Assembly (NCBI RefSeq): GCF_040546765.1
Contig: NZ_JBEPOK010000002.1
Span: forward strand, 124,001-188,000
DNA: 64,000 nucleotides
Direction: 5' to 3'
Origin: Arthrobacter sp. OAP107
GTDB taxonomy: Bacteria; Actinomycetota; Actinomycetes; Actinomycetales; Micrococcaceae
Each line of letters begins with the position of its first letter. The first letter of the stretch is position 1. Below the pieces are notes generated by a model. It did not search any database and was not told the DNA's origin. It saw only the letters and a program-made list of their open reading frames with translations. Shown piece by piece: positions 50,295 to 57,886 of the stretch. The position numbers were made by a program, and so were the translations under genes.

Positions 50295-50600
50295 TTAGCT
50301 GGCCGCCGGCTCAAGTCCGGAAGCTTGTGGAGCGTCGGCTGATGCGGGTTTGGTGGTGCTCCTGCGCCGGCGGCCGGCCGCTGCCGGTTCGAGTCCCAGC
50401 TTCTTGAGTTCGTCAGCACTCCAGCCGTCCCTGGTCGCGCGGATGTAGGCGCGCTTGTCGTCTTTTTCCGCCTCGGCGAGCTGTGCTTTGAGGTCGGTGA
50501 TGCGTTGGCGGGTGGTGACGAGATCTGTGACGGAGTTGATGCGCGAGTCGAGAAGTGCGCGGGCCTGGTTGCGTGTCTGTTCAATGTCGAGGTTAGCCAT
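50295..50600 (-). CDS. Small coiled-coil protein
   Basis: 101 residues. A coiled-coil (about 5-50: QARALLDSRINSVTDLVTTR then RITDLKAQLAEAEKDDKRAY) followed by GWSADELKKLGLEP and a low-complexity tail. Similar short proteins stand near mobilisation genes in actinobacterial plasmids. It follows the HTH gene at 50610-50849 by nine bases, so both are one unit. Confidence 0.6.
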   Translation of the reverse strand: MANLDIEQTRNQARALLDSRINSVTDLVTTRQRITDLKAQLAEAEKDDKRAYIRATRDGWSADELKKLGLEPAAAGRRRRSTTKPASADAPQASGLEPAAS

Positions 50601-50609
50601 GGTTCAACC

Positions 50610-50849
50610 CTAACTTTCGGTGGTGGCATTTTCCGGGCGGCCGGGCCCGGTGTCGCCTGTGGCGGCGCCGGTCAGTAGCGCGTTCGCGGGGTCGCGGATC
50701 CAGTCGTGCAGGTACTCCGCGCTGTAGCTGATGCTGCGGGGAGTGAACTGGAAGAACTCGGGCCCGATGCCCTGTTGACGCCAGCGGCGCAACCGGTCGG
50801 CCGGGATGCCGTATTGCTGTTCCACGATGCGCGGTGAGATGAGAGCCAT
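50610..50849 (-). CDS. Small HTH protein next to the candidate oriT
   Basis: 79 residues from the ATG at 50849 (AAAGG about 8 bp upstream). LISPRIVEQQYGIPADRLRR and WRQQGIGPEFFQFTPRSISY form an excisionase-like HTH. It is divergent from mobC, with 417 bp between, and may bind in that region. Confidence 0.7.
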   Translation of the reverse strand: MALISPRIVEQQYGIPADRLRRWRQQGIGPEFFQFTPRSISYSAEYLHDWIRDPANALLTGAATGDTGPGRPENATTES

Positions 50850-51266
50850 GACTGTACCTTTCGCTTGCCCATGCCCGTTCCTTTCGGCACGCTTGCCGAA
50901 ACTTGACCGGTGAGGGAATTGGCCAGCCGGAGCTGCCGGACCGTGGAATACCGGAGCGGAGCGAGGATATGCCGCGAAAGCCGGCGGCACAGGCTTGCCA
51001 AGGAAGGACCGGGCAGTAGCCTCAACAGCCGAAACGGAACGACGCAGTCGTTTGAACAAGAAGGGCGCGCAGCGACCCCCAGGGCAGTACACCACCGGGC
51101 ACCACCGGGCAGAAACCGCCTCAGGGAACAAAACGGAGCAAGCTAGGTGGTTATGTGCCATAACCCGCGTGTCGATCCACGGCCTGCGGTCTCGGATGCG
51201 GCACACTCGTGAGTGTGGCCCGGAGATTCCGGGGCGCTGCGCTGGGCATTGGGGGAGGGGGCCGGG
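50850..51266. other. Candidate origin of transfer (oriT) region
   Basis: Non-coding gap between the divergent HTH gene and mobC, the usual place for oriT. It contains the inverted repeat GGTTATG-TGC-CATAACC (51149-51165), a short hairpin AACGAC-GCA-GTCGTT (51038-51052) and a tandem 10-bp repeat CACCACCGGG (51090-51109). The larger repeat includes TGCCATAA, the 8-mer that also flanks parAB. The nick site cannot be placed from sequence. Confidence 0.5.
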
Positions 51267-51659
51267 ATGACTGAAGAGCGGAAGTCGCCACGCCGGTTCT
51301 CACGCCGCCGCCGCGCGAACATTGACGGTGACACCCAGTACGTGCGGGTGTCGATGTCGGAATTCGAACGTGCGCAGCTGAAGGTCCTGGAGGAACGGAC
51401 CGGGCGCAGCCCGTCGGAGATTCTGGTCAGCGCTGCCCTGTACGCGGAGAACTTCGAATCGCTGGCCGAACGGCGTGCGATGGCAGTTGAGTTCATCGCG
51501 GCCCGCCGCTACCTTGCCGCCTTGTCGAACAACGTTAACCAGCTTGCCCGGCACGCGAACGCCACGGACGAATTCCCGGAAGCAGCCCGCACGGCCTTGA
51601 CACGGGTGCGGGCGGTCGCGGACCGGATCAATACGATGCTGGATTCGATGGTGCGCTGA
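51267..51659 (+). CDS. MobC-type relaxosome accessory protein
   Basis: 130 residues from the ATG at 51267. A basic N-terminus (RKSPRRFSRRRRAN) leads into an RHH-like segment (YVRVSMSEFERAQLKVLEER) and the typical MobC helices (ALSNNVNQLARHAN, RVRAVADRINTMLDSMV). MobC helps open the strands at oriT for the relaxase. The stop overlaps the relaxase ATG by one base (TGATG). Confidence 0.85.
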   Translation: MTEERKSPRRFSRRRRANIDGDTQYVRVSMSEFERAQLKVLEERTGRSPSEILVSAALYAENFESLAERRAMAVEFIAARRYLAALSNNVNQLARHANATDEFPEAARTALTRVRAVADRINTMLDSMVR

Positions 51660-53218
51660 TGATTCCCAACATCACCAAGGGCACCCGCATGCACGGGCTC
51701 ATCGCGTACCTTGCCGGTCCCGGCCGCGCCAACGAACACACCGACCCGCACCTGGTTGCGGGCTCACCATCGATCATGGCCTGGCACAACGACGACGAAC
51801 TGAACGCGGACGCTGCCCAGGCCATTGCCAAAGAACTGGACCGGGCCAGAAGCGTCCTGGGCACCGAGATTCCGGGTGGCCACGTCTGGCACTGCTCGCT
51901 GTCCCTGCGGGCCGAAGAAGGCGACCTGACAGACCAGAAGTGGGCTGACATCGCGCAGGACTTCATGGACGAGATGGGATTCACCGAAGCCACCGGACGC
52001 GCGCCGGCGCAGTGGGTAGCGATCCGTCACGGACACAGCAAAGCCGGGAACGACCACATCCACATTGCCGCGTCCATGGTCCGCGAAGACGGCACGAAGT
52101 GGAGCAGCTGGCGGGACTTCCCCCGGGCACAACAAGCTGCCCGCGGGCTCGAGAAAAAGTACGGATTGGAAGAGCTTTCACCCACGCATTCCACCCGCGG
52201 CCTGCGGCCCGGTGAACGCGAAGCATCCGCACGGCGCGGAGCACCGGAACCGGAACGCCGGTCCCTTGAACGCAAGGTCCGTGCCTGTGCCACCTCGGCC
52301 CAGGATGAGGCCGAATTCATTCGACGACTCCGCCGGACCGGTGCCCTTGTCAGGCCGCGGTACGCGTCCGGACGCGATGACGTCGTGGTCGGCTACAGCG
52401 TGGCCGAACGGCCGATGAAAGGCGGCCGGCCGGTCTGGTTCGGCGGCGGTCACCTCGCCAAAGACCTCGCCCTGCCCAAGCTCCGTGGCGAATGGCACGA
52501 CACCCCGCAAGCAGCGTCCGACGCCGTCGCCGAATGGCAGGCAGCTGCACGCGGCCGCCGCCCCGTAATGATCGGCCGCGAAGCCCACGAACCCGACCCA
52601 CAACTGTGGCAGCAGTACAGCGACGAAGTTGCCCGGCTCCGCGAAACGCTGCGCTCTGTCCCGCTGGACGATCACGCGACCTGGGCGCACGTTGCACGCG
52701 AGACATCCGGTGCCTTTGCAGCCTGGTCCACGGCAACCGAGGCAACGCCCGGCCCACTCGCGGCAGCGGCAGATGAACTGTCCAAGACTGCGCAACTGCG
52801 GCGCTACCCGGTCCGGCCCATCCGCAGCGTAGGACCGTCCGCCCGGGGAGCCTCCCTCATGCTCATGGCAGCTTCTATGGGCGGCACCGGAACCGCTGCC
52901 CAGGCGATCATGCTGCGCCAGCTCCTCAACGTGTCCAAGGCCGTCCACGACATGCACAAGGCATCAAATGACCTGCGCAGAGCACGACAGATCAGCCACA
53001 TGGTCAAGCACCAACTGAGCCAGGTCGCTGCAGCACTGCCCAGCGTCACTACGCCCACGTCCACGACGGATGCCGAAGCGGCCGCAGCCGTCCGAGCCAG
53101 TACGGCCGGCCAGGTTCCGGGCCGGTCCGCTGGCTCCGTGCTGCCGCCGAAATACGTGCAGGCACGCACCCACGCGGCCACCCGAAGCGGAACGACCAGA
53201 CCGGATATTGAGAGATAA
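51659..53218 (+). CDS. Relaxase (MobA/VirD2-like)
   Basis: 519 residues. The N-terminal relaxase domain has HGLIAYLAGPGRANEHTDPH with a candidate catalytic tyrosine (Y17), GGHVWHCSLSL, and the metal-binding histidine motif RHGHSKAGNDHIHIAASM. The C-terminal half is a helical region with a basic stretch. It nicks oriT and leads the strand into the recipient. It is translated together with mobC and followed by a coiled-coil gene, a common mobilisation operon of actinobacterial plasmids. Confidence 0.9.
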   Translation: MIPNITKGTRMHGLIAYLAGPGRANEHTDPHLVAGSPSIMAWHNDDELNADAAQAIAKELDRARSVLGTEIPGGHVWHCSLSLRAEEGDLTDQKWADIAQDFMDEMGFTEATGRAPAQWVAIRHGHSKAGNDHIHIAASMVREDGTKWSSWRDFPRAQQAARGLEKKYGLEELSPTHSTRGLRPGEREASARRGAPEPERRSLERKVRACATSAQDEAEFIRRLRRTGALVRPRYASGRDDVVVGYSVAERPMKGGRPVWFGGGHLAKDLALPKLRGEWHDTPQAASDAVAEWQAAARGRRPVMIGREAHEPDPQLWQQYSDEVARLRETLRSVPLDDHATWAHVARETSGAFAAWSTATEATPGPLAAAADELSKTAQLRRYPVRPIRSVGPSARGASLMLMAASMGGTGTAAQAIMLRQLLNVSKAVHDMHKASNDLRRARQISHMVKHQLSQVAAALPSVTTPTSTTDAEAAAAVRASTAGQVPGRSAGSVLPPKYVQARTHAATRSGTTRPDIER

Positions 53219-53236
53219 CACCAACGAGGGGGAACC

Positions 53237-54025
53237 ATGAACGAATCTGACGGCATCGAAGAAGCAATCGAGGGGATCTCGCGCGTCGGGCTGACCGTCG
53301 CAGGCCGGCTCGGTGAGCAGATGGCCAGGGCACGCGAGCAGGAACGGCGCCGCGCCCAAGCGGCCGAGGAACAACAGGCCCGTGAGCTGCAGGCCCGGTT
53401 CGACGCGGATCGGGCAGCAGCCCGCGCCCAGCTCGCGCCGGTCATGGACAACCGGTGGTGGGATACCGCCAGCGGCCGCGACGTCGAAAGAGCCCATGAG
53501 GCGGCCACCGCATGGAAAGACCACGACCCTGCGGCGCGCGACGCGGCCGACGTCATCCGCGACCAGGTGCAGCGCCGTTACGGTTTGGACGTGGACAACC
53601 TCGGTGCCGATGATGCGTCGGTGGCCCAGGCCCTGGCGAAGGCTGAATGGGACCGCGAACAGGCGGAACAGGAACGCCGTGCCGGCCGGGACGAGAACGC
53701 CCAGGCTGTGCAGCTGCTGGCCGAGGCCGACCGGGAAGACCGGGACCGCCAGCAGGACGCAGACGAGGAGAACCAGCGCCCCGAGGAACTGGCAGAAGAG
53801 GCTGGCCTCAAGCACGACTCGGCCGAGCGCCGGCAGACCCTGGCTGCCAGTCTGGAGAGCGTCGCCGACCGCGAGGCCGTACAGGCACGACTCAGCGCCG
53901 ATCAGGACCAGGCGACCCCGCCCACCGCCGCGGTCACCAAGGCGCCAGGACGGAGCCCGAAAGCCCGCAAAACACGCGGAGCCAACAGCCAGACCAAGCT
54001 CCTACAAAAAGGCATGAGCCGGTAG
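53237..54025 (+). CDS. Coiled-coil protein of the mobilisation operon
   Basis: 262 residues with GAGGGGG before the ATG. Highly charged and helical (ARAREQERRRAQAAEEQQAR) with a central WWDTASGRDVERAHEAATAW segment and a basic tail. It begins 18 bp after the relaxase stop. Such proteins accompany relaxases in Arthrobacter-type plasmids, perhaps linking relaxosome and coupling protein; role inferred. Confidence 0.7.
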   Translation: MNESDGIEEAIEGISRVGLTVAGRLGEQMARAREQERRRAQAAEEQQARELQARFDADRAAARAQLAPVMDNRWWDTASGRDVERAHEAATAWKDHDPAARDAADVIRDQVQRRYGLDVDNLGADDASVAQALAKAEWDREQAEQERRAGRDENAQAVQLLAEADREDRDRQQDADEENQRPEELAEEAGLKHDSAERRQTLAASLESVADREAVQARLSADQDQATPPTAAVTKAPGRSPKARKTRGANSQTKLLQKGMSR

Positions 54026-54069
54026 GTCTCGAGCATTAGCGGACTCCGCTCAGTCTCTGGAAAACAGCG

Positions 54070-54198
54070 ATGCGAACGAAACCCGGATTCGCGGCCGTCT
54101 CGCCGCCGCCCGCAGCGGAGGAACCCACCCCAGCGCTGCACTCACCAAGGGCAAAGGCGCAACCAAGGCAAGAAAAAGCCATCCAGGAGCAGCCGTGA
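54070..54198 (+). CDS. Possible 42-residue ORF
   Basis: ATG at 54070, stop at 54196-54198. Pro/Ala-rich peptide (FAAVSPPPAAEEPTPALHSP). Ribosome site weak. It could be a small gene at the end of the mobilisation operon or a chance frame. The remaining sequence between 54026 and 54359 shows no other feature apart from a short AGCGGACTCCGCT hairpin. Confidence 0.25.
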   Translation: MRTKPGFAAVSPPPAAEEPTPALHSPRAKAQPRQEKAIQEQP

Positions 54199-54359
54199 GC
54201 GGCGCGGAGCCAAGCAAGAATGGGTTCAGCCGCTATAACAGCTAAAGCGGCTGCCTGGAAGATGACTTCACCGCGGCCGCCACATGGCACGGGATATGGC
54301 GACGTCAAGGAGCCGCTGTACCGGGCGAATGAATACCTCCAAGTGAAGGGTCAGGAACG

Positions 54360-54566
54360 TTGAACATTGAGAGAGCCACCGCTGAGGACCTTCACCGCCT
54401 GCTACTGGATGTCCAGGACCAACTCAACGAACTGGTGGCAGATGACCGGCTGACGCTGGCAAAGGATGCAGAACAGCACGGGACCGCACGCAACGCCGTG
54501 AACGTCGTGCTGGAGCATCTGGACGCAGCACGCCAGGTGCTGTCCGTGCTGGAAACCAGCGAATAA
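54360..54566 (+). CDS. Small helical protein
   Basis: 68 residues from a TTG at 54360 with CAGGAACG before it. Amphipathic helices (EDLHRLLLDVQDQLNELVAD, NVVLEHLDAARQVLSVLE). The size fits a small accessory protein of the mobilisation operon. Family not recognised. Confidence 0.5.
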   Translation: MNIERATAEDLHRLLLDVQDQLNELVADDRLTLAKDAEQHGTARNAVNVVLEHLDAARQVLSVLETSE

Positions 54567-54730
54567 AAGCAGGCCAGGGCAAGTACCGGAGTGCCGTGCA
54601 GCACGGGCCAGCAAGGCATGAAATCTGGGCCGCTACATGCGGCGCAACCGCTGCAGACAGTCAATGCTCTGCCCCGGTTCCGGTCAGTTGACCCTAGTCT
54701 GCGTTCAAGTTGGGTAGGTGCTGGTGAAGG

Positions 54731-55114
54731 CCCGGAATCGCGAAATCGAGCCTGGCGTGGCCAGCTGGTTTCGACCAGGCCGGCGGCAAGGAGGCGTGAG
54801 CGGTAATTGGCGACGAGGTTGGTCTTTGCGTTCAATCGCTCTCCAAGGTTTCCCTGCGATCGAAGGGGCCGTGATCCTGCGCAAATGACGCGGAGGAACG
54901 CGAGGTCCTTGGGTGCGGTGGTTGAGAGGGCGGCTTCGATGATTGTGCGGGCATTGCGTCCGTGCGCTGCCTGTATCGCACGGTCCGCTTCGGCAGCTGT
55001 TACCGTGCCATTGTTGTTCTCGGCTTCCCGCCAGAGGAAGCGCAGGAACGTCGCAACGCCTTCATTGAGGAGGTCTGATACGGCTGCTGGAGGTCCGGCG
55101 AAGACGATCCGAAA
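54731..55114 (-). pseudogene. Remnant of an AAA+ ATPase paralogous to 56417-57526
   Basis: The minus-strand frame contains IVFAGPPAAVSDLLNEGVAT, FLWREAENNNGTVTAAEADR, RTIIEAALSTTAPKDLAFLR and TNLVANYRSRLLAAGLVETS. Each aligns with the ATPase at 56417-57526 (ALIFAGLPSAVSDLLNEGVAT, FLWREAEKHNRSLSTDAVDR, RVVIEAALATASAKDREFLH, PTLVAKYRTRLLDAGLVES). The P-loop half is gone, and about 65 residues between ATFLR and FLWRE are deleted. It is therefore a decayed copy, inverted relative to the intact gene. Confidence 0.8.
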
Positions 55115-55166
55115 ACGGTGCCGGGTAGTGTCCAGTGCATTTGGGTGATGGACGGCTAGGGAATGT

Positions 55167-55186
55167 TTACTGACCATGATCAGTAA
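55167..55186. promoter_or_regulatory. Palindrome upstream of lsr2
   Basis: TTACTGA / TCAGTAA arms around CCATGA. It lies about 115 bp before lsr2 and close to where the ATPase remnant would begin, so it could be an operator for either. Confidence 0.35.
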
Positions 55187-55302
55187 GACCGAAACCGGAA
55201 GCAATGTGACTTGCGATTCTTGTTACTACCGTCTATTTGGAGCCGAATTTACCCGAAGCGTGCCGGGCGCTAAAAGCGGCATTCCGCTGATAAAATCAAG
55301 CT

Positions 55303-55629
55303 ATGGCACGCAAAACAGTAGTAATTCTCGAAGATGATCTCGACGGTTCCAACGCCAATGAGACCGTGCAATTTACCCTCGACGGCACTGAATATGAGAT
55401 TGATCTAAACGAAGAGCATGCCAATGAACTTCGTCAGGCTCTCAGCCGATTTGCGGAGGCAGCACGCAAGACTTCCGGCGGCCGCGGCCGATCGGCCACT
55501 CGCAGGCCAGCGCCGGGTAACAGCGATGCCAAAGCCATCCGGCAGTGGGCGGTGGATAAGGGACTCAAAGTCAACGCCCGTGGACGAATCCAAGCGGACA
55601 TCGTCGAGCAGTACCAAGCCGCTCACTGA
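55303..55629 (+). CDS. lsr2: Nucleoid-associated protein Lsr2
   Basis: 108 residues, normal for the family. N-terminal dimerisation domain (MARKTVVILEDDLDGS, then TVQFTLDGTEYEIDL), a charged linker, and a C-terminal DNA-binding domain with AIRQWAVDKGLKVNARGRIQ, including the RGR minor-groove clamp. Lsr2 is the actinobacterial xenogeneic silencer, like H-NS. A plasmid copy may mask the plasmid from host silencing or reduce its fitness cost. The A/T-richer region upstream could carry its own binding sites. Confidence 0.9.
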   Translation: MARKTVVILEDDLDGSNANETVQFTLDGTEYEIDLNEEHANELRQALSRFAEAARKTSGGRGRSATRRPAPGNSDAKAIRQWAVDKGLKVNARGRIQADIVEQYQAAH

Positions 55630-56049
55630 TAAACGAAGCCGTCCCGCCAGACGCTCCAGACGACAACAGGTAAGAACTGTAAGTTGCTGCCGACGACCGT
55701 CTATGTCCATAAATGCCGGGCCGTCAAACCCTAGTGGGATAAATGGAAACTTTATCCTGCAGCCCGCGTTCTCAGCTGTTAAAATGCCGGTGACAGTTGG
55801 AGTCCGGTCCTGGCATGGTCGCCGGCATTGCTGATTTTCGGGACCGGAACGGTGACGAGTCGCAGGAGATGGTTTGGGTCGAAACTCAAAATTATTTGAC
55901 CTCTTAATTCGTGCCACACGCTCCGGAGCACCCCGGTGTAGCGCGGGCAGTCTCCCGGACGAGTCATCAGCGACCGCGCTTGAGAAGCCCGGCGGCGGCA
56001 CCTTGAACAACCATGCGCCAGCAGCGCCCCATTAGGAAGGCAGCCCCTC
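55630..56049. other. Non-coding stretch after lsr2
   Basis: 420 bp without a supported gene; no clear hairpin terminator, repeat or promoter found. Confidence 0.4.
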
Positions 56050-56259
56050 ATGAATGACGCAATGGGGGATTCCGCCTGGGATCCGCGCTCCGTCCGGGAC
56101 GAAGATATCATCGCCGATGCGATACAGCTGCTGCACGACTTCGACAACACACCACCGAACGCGATGACCCCGCTCTTCTACCAACATGGGTTCGAGGAAC
56201 TGTCCCTTGCTGTCCGCGACTTACTCCGTATCCTGGGCCACCGGCCCGAGGGCACCTGA
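56050..56259 (+). CDS. Small protein of unknown function
   Basis: 69 residues from the ATG at 56050, with AGGAAGG nine bases upstream. Acidic start (RSVRDEDIIADAIQLLHDFD) and a helical end (EELSLAVRDLLRILGHRPEG). No family recognised. It lies 90 bp before the TTCACC array and may be unrelated to the ATPase. Confidence 0.5.
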   Translation: MNDAMGDSAWDPRSVRDEDIIADAIQLLHDFDNTPPNAMTPLFYQHGFEELSLAVRDLLRILGHRPEGT

Positions 56260-56348
56260 AGATGCCTACCGGCAGCAGGTTCCAGACCAGCCCCAGGCGG
56301 ACGTCCGATGTGCCGACGATGAGTGGCACGCGTCACCGAGCCTCCGTG

Positions 56349-56401
56349 TTCACCAAATTCACCTTAGTTCACCAAATTCACCATATTCACCCGGATTCAC
56401 C
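56349..56401. repeat. Six TTCACC iterons before the AAA+ gene
   Basis: TTCACC starts at 56349, 56358, 56368, 56377, 56386 and 56396, so spacings are 9, 10, 9, 9 and 10 bp, close to one helical turn. Spacers are A/T-rich (AAA, TTAG, AAA, ATA, CGGA). The array ends 15 bp before the ATG of the ATPase, overlapping its promoter and leader. It should bind a protein cooperatively along one face of the DNA. Confidence 0.7.
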
Positions 56402-56416
56402 TGATAGGTTGGAGGC

Positions 56417-57526
56417 ATGCCTGAACCTGAGAACCCTTTCCGCCCGACAGCAGGAGCGACGCCGCCGGAGGTCATTGGCCGGGCCGGGCTCTTGGATGAG
56501 TTCGAGTACGGGCTCGGGCTAGGGTCCGGCGCGCCCGGGTTGTTGACAATTTTCACCGGCGCCCGCGGTATCGGCAAGACCGTCATGCTGCGAGCCGCGC
56601 ACGACGTGGCGAGGGAACATGGGTGGGCGGTGGTGTCGGAGACAGCCACCGGGACCTTCATGGGACGGGTTGGGGAAAAGATGCGCCGCCTGGCCGAGGA
56701 GCTCGGTGATGGGCCCGACCCACGCCGGCGCATCACGGCTCTCACCGTCGCCGGTTTCGGGGTTACGACGCAACTCTCACCGGAGCGTCAGGTGGATTGG
56801 CGGGAGCTTGGGGAGAACCTTCTCACGCTGCTTGATGCACGCGGAACTGGGCTGCTTATTACCGTCGATGAGATCCACGCTGCGGACCGCACTGAACTGT
56901 CGCAGTTGGCGGCAAACGTCCAACATTTCATTCAGGACGGCCTGCCTATCGCCCTGATTTTCGCTGGCCTTCCGTCCGCAGTGTCGGATCTTCTGAATGA
57001 AGGAGTGGCGACGTTTCTGCGCCGTGCGGACAAGATCGATCTTCACGCCGCAGGGATACGTGATGTGGAGACATCCTTCCGGGAAACGTTCGGCAAAGCA
57101 GAAATTTCGATCGCCCCCGAGCTGGTACAGCGTGCGGCAGCGGCCACCGGCGGCTATCCGTTCCTCATTCAACTGGTTGGCTACTTCCTGTGGAGGGAAG
57201 CCGAGAAACACAATCGTTCCCTCTCGACCGATGCGGTAGACCGCGCCATAGCAGCGGCCGTGCGCCGCAACGAACGGGTTGTCATCGAAGCAGCCCTGGC
57301 CACAGCATCGGCAAAAGACAGGGAATTCCTCCATGCCATGGCCGTCGATGACGGACCAACAATGACCGCCGACCTGATCCGACGCACGGCTTCACGGCCA
57401 ACCCTTGTTGCCAAATACAGGACCAGACTCCTGGACGCCGGGCTCGTTGAGTCAGCCGGGCACGGCAAACTCGACTTCGCCATTCCCGGCCTACGGCAAT
57501 ACCTGAGAAAGACCCCATCACGCTGA
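56417..57526 (+). CDS. AAA+ ATP-binding protein (Orc1/Cdc6- or STAND-like)
   Basis: 369 residues, ATG preceded by GGAGG. Walker A GARGIGKTVMLR (about 48-59), Walker B GLLITVDEIH with the catalytic glutamate, sensor-like LIFAGLPSAVSDL, a helical lid (PELVQRAAAATGGYPFLIQL) and a C-terminal winged helix (RRTASRPTLVAKYRTRLLDA). This layout resembles Orc1/Cdc6-like or archaeal-type ATPases of unknown role that are common in actinobacteria. The iteron array just upstream and the decayed inverted paralogue at 54.7-55.1 kb are notable. It could be a regulator acting on its own iterons. Confidence 0.8.
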   Translation: MPEPENPFRPTAGATPPEVIGRAGLLDEFEYGLGLGSGAPGLLTIFTGARGIGKTVMLRAAHDVAREHGWAVVSETATGTFMGRVGEKMRRLAEELGDGPDPRRRITALTVAGFGVTTQLSPERQVDWRELGENLLTLLDARGTGLLITVDEIHAADRTELSQLAANVQHFIQDGLPIALIFAGLPSAVSDLLNEGVATFLRRADKIDLHAAGIRDVETSFRETFGKAEISIAPELVQRAAAATGGYPFLIQLVGYFLWREAEKHNRSLSTDAVDRAIAAAVRRNERVVIEAALATASAKDREFLHAMAVDDGPTMTADLIRRTASRPTLVAKYRTRLLDAGLVESAGHGKLDFAIPGLRQYLRKTPSR

Positions 57527-57747
57527 GCGCGGGTACTCGGCAAGACCTCAGCCAGGGCGTTGATGGCCGGCCCGCAGAGCGGTCGAGAACGTCTCACGAC
57601 AACAGCCCCATGCCAGGCCGAAAAAGATCCGCCGCCGCGTGGTTTCCGTTCCACTGCGCGCGAGGCGGTCCTTTAGCCGAACTGCCACCGGGTGGCACGC
57701 GTGGAGTGACGAGGCAACCAACTGGCGTCCTTTTTAGGGAGCAGCTC

Positions 57748-57886
57748 ATGATGGAGGCCGTCGCCGTTCTGGGTACCGGGATCATGGGCGCCGGAATGGC
57801 GCAGATCCTGATTAAGAACGGCTTCGCGGTGCGGGTCTGGAACCGCAGCAGCGCTCGGGCAGCGCCGCTGGCCGCGGCAGGATTTA
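57748..57886 (+). pseudogene. Fragment of an NAD-binding beta-hydroxyacid dehydrogenase
   Basis: From the ATG at 57748 about 45 residues match the N-terminal Rossmann fold of 3-hydroxyisobutyrate dehydrogenase-type enzymes (AVLGTGIMGAGMAQILIKNG, then FAVRVWNRSSARA). The similarity ends near 57886, exactly where the convergent gene at 57884 ends, so the rest was lost by a rearrangement there. Confidence 0.65.

Noticed and set aside
56349..56401. TTCACC array considered as a CRISPR-like repeat
   Set aside because: Repeat unit is six bases with 3-4-base spacers; no spacer-length sequence and no cas genes are present.
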